Shown here piece by piece: positions 24,471 through 37,139 of a stretch of DNA of 64,000 nucleotides. The position numbers and the translations under genes were made by a program. The notes under the pieces were generated by a model, which was given only the letters and a program-made list of their open reading frames with translations, searched no databases and was not told the DNA's origin. This stretch comes from Paraspadella gotoi (lineage: Eukaryota; Chaetognatha): assembly GCA_051294375.1 (NCBI GenBank), contig CM119264.1:7151814-7215813 (forward strand). Reading direction: 5' to 3'. How positions within the stretch are numbered: position 1 is the first letter of the stretch; every line of letters begins with the position of its first letter.

Positions 24471-24599
24471 ATCAGTAAAAAGGTAAAATCATTTCTGGAA
24501 TTCTGTATCTTTGTTAAAAAAGAATTAATATTTTCCCAGCGAAGTCCTTGGAACGATTTCTTGTTTTAAAGAAAAAAATTCGATTTGCAGACGTCAATT

Positions 24600-25250
24600 G
24601 AAGATAATTGAGCGGAAATCAAAGTCGCTTCGCCGGTTATGAGCCTCGTAAAGTTCCGAGTTCTTATTTGCATGTTGATGAGAGAAATAATAGCGCGGTG
24701 CCGGACGGGCTGCGGCGCCGGTGCCGGGCGGCGAGATCGACGCCGGGCCGTGACTGCGGCGCCCCGTCGAACGGAGGCAAAAATCGTCAACCGACGACTC
24801 GTTCGCCGTGGCGAAACGATTCAAGTTTTCTCAGTTCGAAGGGAAAAGTTTCGGTTCGATTCTTTCCTCGAACTCACAACTCACGAAAAACGATCAATTC
24901 GAAAAACGCGAAGCATCTGCCGACAACAACAACAACAAAAAACGAAACCATTAAAATGACGACAACGACGACGATAACTGGTAATTTCCCGCGAAAGTTT
25001 CTTCCTTTCGTCAGAAGAAGGGAATCGCGGGGCTGCGGGGCGGCGGGGCGGCGGAGGCGGGCGAGGGATGAAAAGGGAGAGAAAAAAAGCCTTTTACCCC
25101 GGAGAGAAAACTCGCGTTGAAATGAGGAAGCGGCTGGAGAGAGTTTATTGGGGTGTGGAAGGGGGCTGCGAGAGTTAAGGGGGTATGGAGGAGGGATGGT
25201 GAGAAAGGCGCGGCGAAGTTTTTTTAATATTTCTCTTCTAGGATGATATT
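24600..25250. promoter_or_regulatory. CpG island / possible 5' UTR
   Basis: The most CpG-dense part of 24.7-24.8 kb (CGGTGCCGGGCGGCG-type words) follows an octamer ATTTGCAT at 24667-24674. Downstream a CAA-rich leader is followed by ATG at 24955 and codons for MTTTTTIT ending at a donor-like G/GTAATT. A long plus-strand open frame (24608-25120) runs through the island, but its R/G/T-rich translation looks compositional. This could be a promoter with a first exon for a plus-strand gene; the partner exons are not found. Confidence 0.35.
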
Positions 25251-25307
25251 CCAGTCGCTTCGCTTCCCTTCTCGGCTTTAGAAAATTTCCTACTTTTTAT
25301 TTTAGTT

Positions 25308-25730
25308 GCACCGCGAGTAGTCGCGGAGCAACTCTATAAAGTCACTTTTCGGTCGGTCTGTGTTGGTCGTAAGTCTGTCCGGTCCGTAGGTTTGTCCTAC
25401 TTACGTTAATACGTATATAATTTCCCTATAGTTGGTTGCTCTTTTGTTAAGACAAAAAAATTTAAATCTAAATCTAAATCTAAACGACTGCAAGCGCCGC
25501 CTTCAGGAAATCCTAAAACAAAATAGAATTTTTATTCAGAAGGGCCATTATAAATACACCGGGCTAAAGAAAGTAATTAGTATAAAGGGTCATGTAATTA
25601 TTTATAGATAGATCCTCATTGTTATGTCACGTCTGTTACGTCATGTCAGTTATTGTACGAGAATACACGAATTTTAAGGCAGTCTTACACATGCGGCGCA
25701 GCACATTGAAATTACGTTCTTGTTTTTTTA
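25308..25730 (+). repeat. Dispersed repeat with hairpin start (third locus)
   Basis: Starts CCGCGAGTAGTCGCGG (imperfect palindrome), then GAGCAACTCTATAAAGTC and GGTCGGTCTGTG, then the CTTCAGGAAATCCTAAAAC block near 25502 and a GCGGCGCAGCACATTG block near 25692. Block order is the same as at 6190-6720. It lies outside the palindrome, which proves the element is dispersed. Confidence 0.75.
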
Positions 25731-26901
25731 CAAAAGAAATAAATGTTTCATGGTTTTTAATCTTCAGAGCGCGAAATTCGTGCGTGAATACGGTAAAGGA
25801 ACTAGGATGTGACCAGCACATGGGGAAAGAGGGAAAGAGAAAACATCAGATAGATAGAAAAAAAAACTTAAGATGGAAATAAAAAAAATGTGAAGGAGTA
25901 CTTATTATTAATTATATCGGAGGAATAACATTTACGACCTGAATTCTGTACAGACAAACTGTGAAGATGAGGTTCGAAAAACCTTTTTTGATAAGCTAAA
26001 ATATATTTTTTTTTTATTTTATGGAAATATAAAGAAAATAAAGGAAAAAGAGAAAATTCAGTCAGAACACAAATGGAAAGTCCAAATTGAAAAAAAAGCA
26101 AAAAAATAGATAACGGAAAAAATGAACGCAGAGAAAGAAAACGAAAAAAGAAAAAAAAAGGAAATTTCCCTCGGGATCAGAAGAAGAATACCGAATCAGT
26201 CTGTCCGTCTCTTCTTTAGCTTCGCCCGTCCGTCCGTCTATATGGATTCTCCAAGCGTCGGTTTTATTGGCGAAAAATTCCAGCGGAACTCTTTCCCCTT
26301 TCGACCTTCATTTTGTTCTATTGATGGGGTGACCATTACCGTCTCTCGCCGCCTCGGCCCACATTTTGTGGAACCGACTTTTTCGGTTTCCGCGGAAAAT
26401 CTCGGCCGATTTTCCGGAAACCACTAATCGGGAAAAAAAAAAATGGCGAGATAATTGTGTTTACTGGGTTTTTATAAAAAAATAAGAGTAACAGAAACAT
26501 AATTTTACTTTAGTTTTTTCGCATTTAAAAAGGGCTTTTAGCTTGTTTTTAGATTGTATAGTAAAGTAAGTAAGCAGAGTTTTGATTTCCTAGATAATCC
26601 TAAAATAAAGATTATCGTTTCGGTTGAAATTCTCAGTGGGAACGGATTCGAAGGAGCATTTGGAAACTGCAATTTTTCAGAGAGAGAGAAGAGAGGAGAG
26701 GAGAGGAGGAGAGAGACGAGAGAGAGAGAGAGAGAAAGAGGGGAGAGGAGAGGAGAGAGAGAGAGAGAGGAATGCAAACTTCCGCGTGCGCGCAGTTGCG
26801 TTAACGCGTTTGCCGGAAGTGAATAGAATCTGGCGCCCGCGTCAGTAGAGTTGAGGAGGAATGCGTGCGGACGTGAAGCCGAAAGAGAGAGAGAGGGAAG
26901 A

Positions 26902-26940
<39 letters not shown>

Positions 26941-26944
26941 GAGA

Positions 26945-26978
<34 letters not shown>

Positions 26979-27668
26979 GAAGAAGAGAGATATGAGAGAG
27001 AGGAGAGAGAGAAAGAGAGAGAGAGAGAGGGAGGAAAAAGCCACTTTGTGTGGGCTTTTTGCAAAAGTCAAAAGGTAAAAAGAGTTAACGTCAGATCCAA
27101 TAACGAAGCGAAAAAGAAGAAGAAGAAGGAAAAAGAATAAAAAGATAAGGATAAGGGAAAGAGAGAGAGAGACCAGATAGGAGACAGAGAGAGAAGGAGA
27201 GAAGGGGAGAAAAGAAGCAAGAAAAGGAATTTTTAGGTTTGGAACCCATTCAGTTCAATTATTATTATTACCCTCTAAGTCTAAATAGCTTCGGTCTTCG
27301 TTCTCGACAGTAATTAAGTGTCTCAGAAGATAGCTGAACCATCTTCTTTATTCATTCATGTAAGAAATCCTATTTACATTATTTTCTGTGTGAAAATTGT
27401 TAAAAGATGACCTCCGATGGAATGCAAATACATCAAATAAAACGTTGCCCAACGCCTTTTAGTCATAATAAATACATAATTCAATTATTTAAAACTTTGG
27501 TATTAGTTATTGGTGTTTTCACTCTCTATGGTGATTCCAAGTCGCATCTTTTCTGAACGCAGAAGTCAGTAAAGGAAAATTCAGTCTTCGTTTTTATTTT
27601 CCTAAAAATCTATCGGAGACAAAAAGATTCCTTCGATATCGAAAAGCGATTCTAACGTCGACGCTTTC

Positions 27669-27741
<73 letters not shown>

Positions 27742-27861
27742 ATATATCTATACTTTTATTATTTATAATCATCAATAGCGCTTTTGCCCTTTTCTCGAAT
27801 GACATCTGTGTGGGTTTGGGAAAAAAAGCGGAACAAACATAAAATAGCAATTATCTCACTT

Positions 27862-27900
<39 letters not shown>

Positions 27901-28780
27901 CTCTTCTCTCTCTTCTCTCCTCTCTCTCTCTCTCTTTCTAATCGATTGTATGTAGATGAAGACGACATTTCCGTCGTCGCTTTCGAGTTCACGACGTGAC
28001 CTGAAGAAAAGGAGAAGGAAACTCCGTCCCCGTAACGGGTTAATAATTTAATAATTAATAATTAATAATTAATAAATTAATGTTGCTCGCATTCGATGAC
28101 GGCGACGCGTCTCGTAATTAATAACGACGATTTTAATTTAAAACTGGACAGATTTTCATTAACCACTTCTATTTAAACGGTCTGTATTTAAAACAAATAT
28201 ATCAAATAACAAATATTGGTTAAACAAATTATTTCTAAACTACCAATCCCCGATGGCCTTGCTGAAAATAATTCTTTTCGTCGCCTGGAATATATTGACT
28301 ATTAAGTTATCTGTTGTCTATTTGTTAGAATAGGAAAGAAATATACGCGATTGATAATTTTAAATCACGTTCATTCTACTCTGATCAAAAAATTTTCAAT
28401 ATATGAAATATTTTAATAACAATCCTTTGTGTTTTGGTTAACGTATTTTTTTTGCCACGTCTTAAGTCTTAATATATACTGAAACATTTCATTGTAGTCG
28501 AAAAAACCCCGACTGATTTATTTGTAGTTGGTTAACCCTCGGCGTCACACAACACAAAAAGAAAAGCATTTATAGTAAAAAAAAATAAAATATTAATTAA
28601 TTGAAATCGATGAATATAAATCATCCATGAGAACCAGCAAGCCAAAACCTGACAAAAAAAAGTAAATGAGTGAGAGACGAGTTGTACTCTGTCTCCGAGG
28701 AATAGACATAAATTTTCAACATTTCTGACATGCATTAACTTTCGCCCCAACAAACCTTACTTTATTTCTCCCTCTTTTCG
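25731..28780. other. Intergenic: AT-rich DNA with GA/CT tracts
   Basis: Contains a mixed segment 26190-26430 (101-codon open frame on plus, composition ambiguous), GA-rich tracts 26685-26770 and 26880-27040 around a CpG-rich core with an ETS-like CCGGAAGTG (26814-26822), a perfect (TC) run 27674-27739, CT-rich 27858-27935 and AATAATTAATAATTAAT repeats 28045-28082. No gene is supported. Confidence 0.5.
27674..27739 (+). repeat. (TC)33 perfect microsatellite
   Basis: 66 bp of uninterrupted TC dinucleotides. Confidence 0.95.
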
Positions 28781-28889
28781 AATCGGCATGTCTCGTTACT
28801 AGAGAATAAGATATCATGGCAGGTTTTCTCTCCTCAGTACATGAACTCACCGCCGGCTCGCGTTTCAGAGTGCCCCTCCGTCATTCGAT

Positions 28890-28995
28890 CCATTGTTCAC
28901 GTGACCCCGTTTTTACGTGACCCGTTTACAACCGTGACCTCGTTTCGGTCAACGTGGAATCTGAGAACGAAACAAGAACCAATCCGACCAATGAG
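28890..28995 (+). promoter_or_regulatory. Clustered E-box, CGTGACC repeats and two CCAAT boxes
   Basis: A palindromic TCACGTGA (28897-28904) opens a run of three imperfect 16-18-bp repeats of the form CGTGACC(C)CGTTT (about 28899, 28915, 28932). Two CCAAT boxes follow at 28979-28983 and 28988-28992. The spacing resembles a proximal promoter reading rightward. No confirmed downstream exon. Confidence 0.35.
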
Positions 28996-31900
28996 GCGTC
29001 GTTTTCCGCTTACAGAAACAAGAATCCAATCCGTATCTCAATGAGCGGATGATAAAAAAGCAAAACCCAGAATATGAAGAAGAATATCTATAATATATTA
29101 GACAACCAAGTTATTTGCAAGCAGCTGCCCGGAAAAAAGAAGAAGAATAGCCCTAGCTAATCTATGACCAATTGTGAGAATTTGATCGACTCACGTCCGT
29201 CACGTTGGGTTTGCACTTTTCGACCCGACCCGAGTGAAATCTTCTGATGAAAGCTTCGTCATCAACGTTTTTCACATTCTTTTATTTCTCTATTTACGTT
29301 TCATTTCCTTTTTTCTTTCATGTAAAAGGATTCCGCGCAATTTTATGTGCAATTTTCACAAACCGGATGAAGGATATCGAATCTCTTGGAAATCTCCGGA
29401 CAAAACCACTTTCAATGTTTTAACTATCTAAAAGTCTCCTATTTATCTGTCGTTTCATTGTTGTCATAGCTCTCTCTCTCCTCTCTAAGGCTCGGTCTCT
29501 CTCTACTCTCTCTCTCTCTTCTCTCTCTTTTCTACATCTTCTTCTTCTCTCTTCTGCGTTTCACCTCCTCCTCTCTCTGCTCGTCTTCTCTGCGTCAATA
29601 AGCTCACTACTCTCTCTTCGGTCAAGAGGATTCAATTTATACCTTTTTTTTTTTTATGATCTCCACCTGGAACATTTTTCTTTATTAAGATTATATCATC
29701 TTACATCATAGACTATTACGCATGGTGGATCCAACCATATTTTTCCGTTCAACATAAAACTTTCTATCAGCTATTCTATTCGTCTCACGCGCACTCGATC
29801 AATATTCTTGCTCATAGAGTATGCGGCCGGAGTATCGTGCTCTATTTGTACGTTCCGCCCAGCATACCTTAATCCCGATTCTTGCAATGTAGCAGGACCG
29901 AGCGATCCGCATTTCCGTCTAGAATTCTGGGTCCTACCGAGGACTATCTCTCTCTCTCGAGATTCCAACACACTCATATTAACTCCGATCAAACCCAACC
30001 CGCGCATTTTACCGCAAGATGACGGTATTCCCGCACGTACGGAGACGCACTGACAACAACAACGACGCACGACCGAGCGGAAATTAGCGCTCCTAAACAT
30101 ACTCTAATTCTTCATCCTCGCGTCCTGCTCTCTCTCGTATAACAAGCTCATCTGTTGCACTTTTAACAACTGTGCAACTCTCGAAAACTGATAGTACTTT
30201 ACTTTTCAACTCGCTTCACTCTCTCGGCGAATTTAAACCTTATCTACAATTCTACATTCTTCTTCGGTGCGTGAGATCTTTGTCTATCATCAGGTTGATT
30301 TAATTTCTTTTTCTTCCTTTGTTTACTCCCGTTTTTACTAATCTAATTTTTCCTTTTTTTCTTTCCACAGTTCTTTTCTCAATCATGACGTTACAAATTA
30401 CTAACTCCTCGTATCATCTGCTCTTAATTATTACTTATCAATATATTAAAAATATCTTAATCGCTTTTGCCCTTGTCACTCTCTCAGATCCATATCAAAA
30501 CATTTATAAAATGATTCTCAATCACTATACTCCTTCTTTTTTTCTCCCTTTACCCATTTTTCCTTTCCTCCCCCTCCCTTCCTCCTTCCTCCCTTTCTTC
30601 CCTTTCTCCCCTTTCCTTTGTTTTCTATTTTCCTGTCTTGATGCTTCCTCTTTTCTTCGCAGTTCCTCTCATCCCTTTGCTTTCGCTATTTTTAATTCGT
30701 AACAAGTTTTTTTATTTATTAGTTTTATCTTCTTTCTTTTTTTCCTTTTGTTCTTTCGTATTTCTTATGCATTTTTAATGCCTCATCGCCTATTTTTATA
30801 CATTATTNNNNNNNNNNNNNNNNNNNNNNNNNCGTCGTCGTCGTCGTCTTCGTCGTTTGGGTTGACGGTTCTATTTCTGTCGGTGATTCCTCGGTAGACG
30901 GAAATGCGAATTCGTCCTCGCACAGAATCGGGATTAAGGATGTGGGCGATAAAATATGATAGGTTGTTCGAATATTAGGGATTTGAAGACGTGTGACATT
31001 AGTCAATAGTTTGAAAAAAGTTTAGTAAGATACAACGAAAAATTATAATCCCCGTTTTTGATGTTGGGGTATCTTTTATATTTTAAGAAATAACAGGATC
31101 ATAATATAGATAAAAAAATTTCTATTCCTGAAGAGTTAGAGAGAGTGCTTTTTTGCAATGTAGTAGGAGAGAGAGAGATAGGAGAGAGAGAGAGAGAGGG
31201 AGAGGGAGAAGAAAAGACAGAGTAAAAGCGCCATTTTTTTATTTTTCCTGTTTTTTATCGACTCGAAATGAAAATGTTTTTTTCATATATATTAAGACTA
31301 AGACCACAAGCCAAAGTTTTTTTTTCATTTCACGCGAGATTAACTTTTTTGATTTTGTTGCAACAGAAAAAAAAGTTTGAATCTTCAAAACAGAAAAGGT
31401 TTTCGTCGAAAAAGAAGATAACAAAAAACCACAACAACGAAATCAGTCTAACTCGAAACTCCTTCGTATAAAAGAATAAACAAAACAAAAAAGCAGAACG
31501 AACAAATGTCAAGAAATCTCAACCAAACAAATAAAAGTGAAAACCAACTGAGATTTAAAAAAAATAAATTAAAAAAAACGTGAATTTAAAAAGTAAAAAA
31601 ATAAAAAACCAGGACAGTATCNNNNNNNNNNNNNNNNNNNNNNNNNTATCGGCCATAAGGGAGTGGATACGTTATCCTCTCTCAGCGAGGGCCATAAGTA
31701 TCAGAAACTGGACTTATTACCCTTGGATTATTCTCCTTCCCTTTTCTTCTTTCTTCCTCGCCTCCTCCTCCTCCCTCTCCTTCCTCCTTTCTCTCCTTTC
31801 CCCAGGCGACTTCAAACTTTCTCCCCCAACCTCATTCTTTTGAAAGTCTCAAAACTGGATCACAAATTTTGTATTTCCATCCGCAATCTGCAATTTCCTC

Positions 31901-33189
31901 ACCTCGATACCACTCGATCTCCTTCAACTTCCCCTAAATTCGATCTCATCTTCTCCTACATCTTATATTAGTCCTTATCAAATATGCCTTTCTTGGACTA
32001 AATATTTCGAGCGCACACGTGATCGTCTCTCTCATCTTGCATCTGGCTGAGGTGACTCAGACTGCGGTCATCGGTCCTCTAACCTGCCTTACTCCCGAAT
32101 CTCTGTCTCTTAGATCCTAATCCGGCATTGCGCGGTTCATCTCCTCTGATTCGAATCTCGACTTCTCACCGCGTCCGGATTTACATTCCCGTCTCGATTT
32201 TTTGGTCGTAAGATCTGCATCTTCTCCTGTGCTCCCAAACCCAAAGATCTTTTCCGACCGCTCATCCGGGTCTCATCTTCTCAACCATTCATTCGATCTC
32301 TCGTCTCCTCAACTTTCGTTCAAATTCGGAGGAATCGAGATTCGTCTCGCTTTATTTCCGTTCTTACTTCCGTCGCTCTTTATGCTGTCGATGCGATCGA
32401 CGACGCATGACGACGATGACGGCGACGAAGCCGCGAACGAGAACGGCTGACGATTGATGATCGATGACGATGTACGGTACGACGAGTCAACCGAAAAAGG
32501 GCGACGATGGCATAGTTCCGACGACTGATACGAACGAAGGAGGAAAAGGAAGAGGACAGTAGGGGGAGAGAGAGAAGGAGGGACGGCGACGCAAGTTATA
32601 ATTCGGTGTCGTCGTTCCGCTTAGGTGGAAATATCTGTGGAGAGAGAGATGTGATGTATATGAGAGAGCAGAGAGTGGAAGAGAATAAAGAGAGGGCAGA
32701 GGAGTGAGCACGAGAGGAGAGAGAGAGGATGAGAAGAGAGAGAGAGAAGAGAGAGAGAGAGAGAAAGAGAAGAGAGAGTTAGAGAGAAAAGGCACGAGAG
32801 GAGACGAGTTCAGAAGTTGAAAATACCGTTTGCTGTAATATCCGGGTTATAGAGGAATTAATTATACAGCCGTGTGTGCATGATTTATGGCCAGAACGAT
32901 CCGGCTTATCCGGATATATTATCAACAGGAGTCCCGATAAATAATTCGGTTGCACACCCGTGATCCTCTCCCACTACCTAATTTTTGTCTTTCTTCGAGA
33001 ATGTAATGTAACATGTTCGAGTACCCGTACCGTTCCTAGTTTTTCGACGCTAGATATCGTCTATACTATAAATTCTGTTCACTGAAAAATATATTCTCTC
33101 CTGTTCGTGTAAAACTACGTCCCACTCTTAGTTGTATCCTCTTTAACTGCCCTTACCTCCCCTTTTTACCAATAAAGCCGATGGTTCTT

Positions 33190-33350
33190 TTCTATGGGCG
33201 CGTTGCGGTTCGGCGGCTGGCGCTGCGTGCCGCGGGGCGGGCGGCGTGCGTGCGGCGGGGCGGCGTAGCGGGCGGCGGTGCGTGCGGCGGTGCGGCGTGT
33301 CGGCGTGCGGCGGCGGCCCGTGCGTGCGGCGGCGGGCGATCCTCCGCCTC
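33190..33350. repeat. GC-rich CpG island built of GCGTGCGGCGG-like units
   Basis: Irregular tandem words GCGTGCGGCGG, GGGCGGC and GGCGGTGCG dominate. G-runs make G-quadruplex formation plausible. Both strands are open for about 65-75 codons because of composition, so no protein is called. Confidence 0.5.
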
Positions 33351-35061
33351 CGGGCCAAACGGCGGCTCAATATCTTTTTAAATTAAGGTGGACTGTTCAT
33401 GTTTTCTGATTTAATGGGCGGCATCTGAATGGGAAATTTGGGGTGGGTGTCAGCGTCGGACCGGCCTGCGGCGGCGGCTCTGGCGTGGGCGGCAGCGGAG
33501 GGATAATCCATATTTTTGACTGGGATTTATGGACCGAATGTAGAGCAGTCGAGATGCTGGGAGGGAATGGGGGGGGATCTGGGGTGGTATGGTGGGAATA
33601 TGGGGGATTCTATTTTTTTTCTTTGTTTTTATTATTATTGTTATTATTTCTCTTTTATGGGGAAGGTGGGAAAGAAAAAAGGAGGAAGGGGGAGAGGGTG
33701 GAAAGGAAAAGGGAAGGGGGTAAGGTTGGGTGGGAGAATGGATTGGTGGCGCGATGTGGCGAGGGTATGGCGATATGAGATGATTTCCATAGTTATCCTC
33801 TGGGGGGATGGGTTGGAAATATGTTGGAACAGTTAAAAGGTGGTTTTTTGTTTTTTTTTTTAATAATTTCTCTACAAATAATAATCGATCTTTTTTTTTT
33901 TCCATAAAACCCCTCATTGGTTTATTAAAACTTTGCTGACTTATATGCAATACGATCAAATTTTCTATTATTAATCAGCATGATAATACTCATATAAAAT
34001 AATACAAATTTTTTTCATAGTAGTGGAATCTCTTCAAATAAACTATTCTATGAATTAAACCGATTAAACTGGATAAAACTGGGATTAAATCCCAAAAAAA
34101 ATAGAATATAGAAAATCTGCTTAGCTTCATGATTCATATAATTCATAACACGCGAGAGGAAATTTAAAAACTCTTCTGTGTTATTATATTCGGGGTTTCG
34201 GGCTTCGATTGAGATTGACATTATATGACAAGGGATTTTTCGTATTTTGAAATCTTAATTACTTTATACTGACATGTATGTTGTATTTTTTTGTGGTTAT
34301 AATTATCGGGGATGTCGCTCAGCGGCCAAGTTTTACGTGGACTATTACTGATTCACTAGTAATTTAAGTTAATATATATATTTATTATAATGTATTATAT
34401 TTTTGTATATGTCCTACTTTTTTAGAAAAATAAATTAATTTCCTCGTTCAAACTCGTAAACCATTTTAATCGTCGGCTGATATACGAATTTTTACGTATG
34501 GAAAGGTTCTTCCTCTTCTTCTCTCTCTTCCTTCTCTTTTCCTCTCTTCTCTCTTTGCGGAAGAAAGGGGGTTTTACTGTTATGACAGCTTCTCATCTTT
34601 TCTCTAACGAAAAAAGTTTATTATCGGTAGCGATTGGTGCTCTTTTTTTGGAACTGTTTTCTCTGAAAGCGCCCATTTACATTCTTAAATTTAAATAATT
34701 TAGTTTTTAATGTTTTAATAAGATTATTCTATTAAGTTAATGGATTAAGATAGTTTATTACGGGATTGAGGTTTGAGAGTTATGTGGAGGTTAGGTGGCT
34801 TAAGTTAGAATAGGTTTTAAAGTTAGGGTTAATGATTGGGTTAGAAGGTTTGGGAATAAGATTTGGGTCAATAACCGGTTCTTGGAATAAAGGGTATTCA
34901 GTAATGAGGAGTTTTCGGAAATAGTGTCCTATTTTTTTTTCGTCGTTCGAAGCTAAATTTGGGTCGTTCGTTCGTCGGTCGTCATCGTCGTCTTCTTTTT
35001 GCCGTCAATGGGCCGTTGGAATGGCTGGAACTCAACTTTTGAACTTTTGAAAATTTGAAGC

Positions 35062-35215
35062 CTTTCCGCCTTCCCCCCTCTTACCCCTTTCCCTTCCCTC
35101 CCTTCCCCCTTTCCGGCCTTCCCCTTTCCCCCCTTCCCCCTTCCGTCTCCCCTTTCCACCATCCCCCCTCTCCGTATCTCCCCCCCCCCACCCACTTTAA
35201 TGACCCCCCACTTTG
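35062..35215. repeat. C-rich polypyrimidine tract
   Basis: About 150 bp almost purely C and T on the plus strand with many runs of four or more C, reaching C9 near 35180. It is likely to form G-quadruplex, i-motif or triplex structures. Confidence 0.7.
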
Positions 35216-35277
35216 AAAGTGGCTTTCGAAGAAGCCCCATTTTTTAATTCGGAAAACCCAGAAATGCTGGATTTTTA

Positions 35278-35323
<46 letters not shown>

Positions 35324-36176
35324 GAGAGAGAAGAGAGAGGTAGAGTAGAGAGATGAGTAGAAAGACAGAAGTTTTGTTTAGTAGGTTTGTCGACCTGAGG
35401 CTGACTATATGTATAATATAGTTATATATATATACTAAATGTATATGTATAGCATTACGTTATATATATAATACTATAAGCCGTCGAGTGTATATTATTC
35501 ACTATATTATGAATACGACGTTATGTACGGTTCCATACTTATTTGATTCAAAAATTGAATTTGAATAAAACTCTCTGGTAATTCTTAGTGAGCAAAAATA
35601 ATTGTTTACTTCTCTCTTTTGTAACAATAAGCATCATTTTATAAATGAATCGATTATGAATATATTATATGTATTGATGATATTTCCAAATTAGCAGTTT
35701 TTCTGATTGAATCCTTTATAAAAAAAAAAATCTTTTGACTTTCAATTAATTATAATCTTAATATTACTTGGTTATAGGATTGATCGAATTCTTTTTATTC
35801 GAACTCCCAATTTTATTTTGATGAGATAATTTTATTAACTCCGTCTTCCTGATCTGCTTTAATGTCGCATCCCTTGTATTTTATTCACCTTCCCTTTTTT
35901 GTTGGCTCTGGTTTTTTGATCCTTTGATTTCATCTCCACTGTATCGGTTGGGAAAGGAGATAAGAAAAGACGAGACGAAGACGAAAAAAGATAAGAGAGA
36001 AAGGTTAAGAAAAGAAAAGAGAAGAAAAGAAAGAAGTCTAAAGGAGAAGAGAAAAGAATAAGAGAGGTTAAAGAGAAAAGAAATGGGATCAACCACGGTT
36101 TCCTCTGTCTCATCCACCGCCACCCTTTTCCCCATCCCCACACCGCCCCCCGCCCCCCCTCCACATCCTTATCCAG

Positions 36177-36374
36177 GCGACACGATCGGTTTCCACTGCG
36201 AGTCGACCACCCCCGCGGTTTGGGTCAAACACTCGGACGTCCCCAACAAGTCTCGCTTCCTGTCCCACGGAGGTGGACCCTTCGACTCTAAGGTGGACCT
36301 CGCCAAATTCGGGTTCCTGCAAAGAGGGCGGACCTACACGCTCGTCATCAAGGACGCGCAGCTCGAAGACGCGG
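36177..36374 (+). CDS. Ig receptor exon: first Ig domain
   Basis: Acceptor CATCCTTATCCAG after a pyrimidine tract; phase-1 start and phase-1 end. It encodes DTIGFHCES (B-strand cysteine), AVWVKH (core tryptophan), GRTYTLVI and KDAQLEDAG. The split glycine codon is completed by the next exon, giving the classical D-A-G-x-Y-x-C F-strand signature (EDAG + SYMC). The pyrimidine-rich DNA just upstream is also open but reads as low-complexity S/T/P, so the acceptor at 36175-36176 is preferred as the start. Phase-1 borders are usual for Ig domains. Confidence 0.85.
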
Positions 36375-36852
36375 GTAGGTCGGGCCGCTCGGGCAAGGGA
36401 ACCGTCAAACGATCCATCCATCGATCAATCAAAATTTACAGCTTTCTTTTTTCTTTTTTCTTTTTTTTTGTTATCTAAAATTCAATTTAAATTTTACAGT
36501 AAATTTTTTAGCTTATGGGTTTTCTTTATATCTATAAAGTTCAAACTTCTTTTTTTTTCCATCTAAATTCATTTCTCAATATTTTCGTCGATATTTTATG
36601 ATCCTTTTAAATTCTTGTGTCTTTTTTTCTTTTTGTTAAAAGTCATTTCTCTTCTTGTTTCTCCTTCATGGCTGCAGTTAAAACTCAAGGTTTTCTTTTT
36701 CCTCTTCAGTTTTGTTTAGTTTATTTATTCGCTTTCGTCTCCCGAGACATTCGCCACGGTTGTGGCCTTCTACTCTTCGCTCAAGGATGTTTTCTGCTCG
36801 TATTGATAAACGGTTAAAAGCGTAAAATAAAAAGAAATATAAATACGTAAGG

Positions 36853-36898
<46 letters not shown>

Positions 36899-37083
36899 CA
36901 ATATAAAAAAATTCCTGTCCCCCATAAATAAAGGGAATATAAAGCAGTGCGCTATCTTAGAATCTCTCTGTCTCTCTTTCTCTGTCTCTCTCTCTCTTGA
37001 CTTTTCCTCGATAAATCAGAATGTTTCGTATCCAAACGAAATCGTCGTGAAAAGGGACATCGTGGACAGAAGGTTTCGGTAAG

Positions 37084-37139
<56 letters not shown>
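37084..37139 (+). repeat. (GAC)n trinucleotide run
   Basis: About 18 perfect GAC repeats inside intron 1 of the Ig receptor gene. Confidence 0.95.

Larger units (their letters stand above)
20788..24590. other. Intergenic: GA/CT tracts and AT-rich DNA
   Basis: GA-rich tracts at 20985-21065 and 21522-21630, a CpG-rich promoter-like patch at 21640-21851, AT-rich DNA 21880-22990, GA then CT tracts 23090-23195 and 23247-23325, AT-rich DNA 23430-24330, a 25-N gap at 24335-24359 and a 10-bp tandem repeat at 24404-24470. Short open frames near 22370-22465 and 23650-23800 on the minus strand look slightly protein-like but lack convincing splice or start context. Confidence 0.5.
28996..36176. other. 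Long non-coding stretch upstream of the Ig receptor exons
   Basis: Includes CT-rich 29470-29590, mixed DNA 29800-30060, pyrimidine-rich 30330-30770, 25-N gaps at 30808-30832 and 31622-31646, balanced-composition DNA 31980-32450, GA-rich 32640-32790, a GC island 33190-33350, a C-rich run 35062-35215, GA-rich 35278-35360 and AT-rich DNA to 35860. The missing 5' exons of the Ig gene may be here. A hydrophobic then acidic open frame ending at 32450 was considered but has no supporting splice phase. Confidence 0.45.

Noticed and set aside
24608-25120. 170-codon open frame in a CpG island
   Set aside because: R/G/T/S-rich with no domain. The region looks like a promoter/5' UTR and the opposite strand is also open.
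29771-30100. 109-codon minus-strand open frame
   Set aside because: No recognisable domain or splice context, and a plus-strand frame overlaps most of it.
32202-32450. Hydrophobic segment followed by an acidic tail, considered as the missing signal peptide of the Ig receptor
   Set aside because: No suitable ATG before the hydrophobic part and no phase-1 donor before the stop.
33143-33381. Open frames on both strands through the GC island
   Set aside because: They arise from GCG/CGG repeats.
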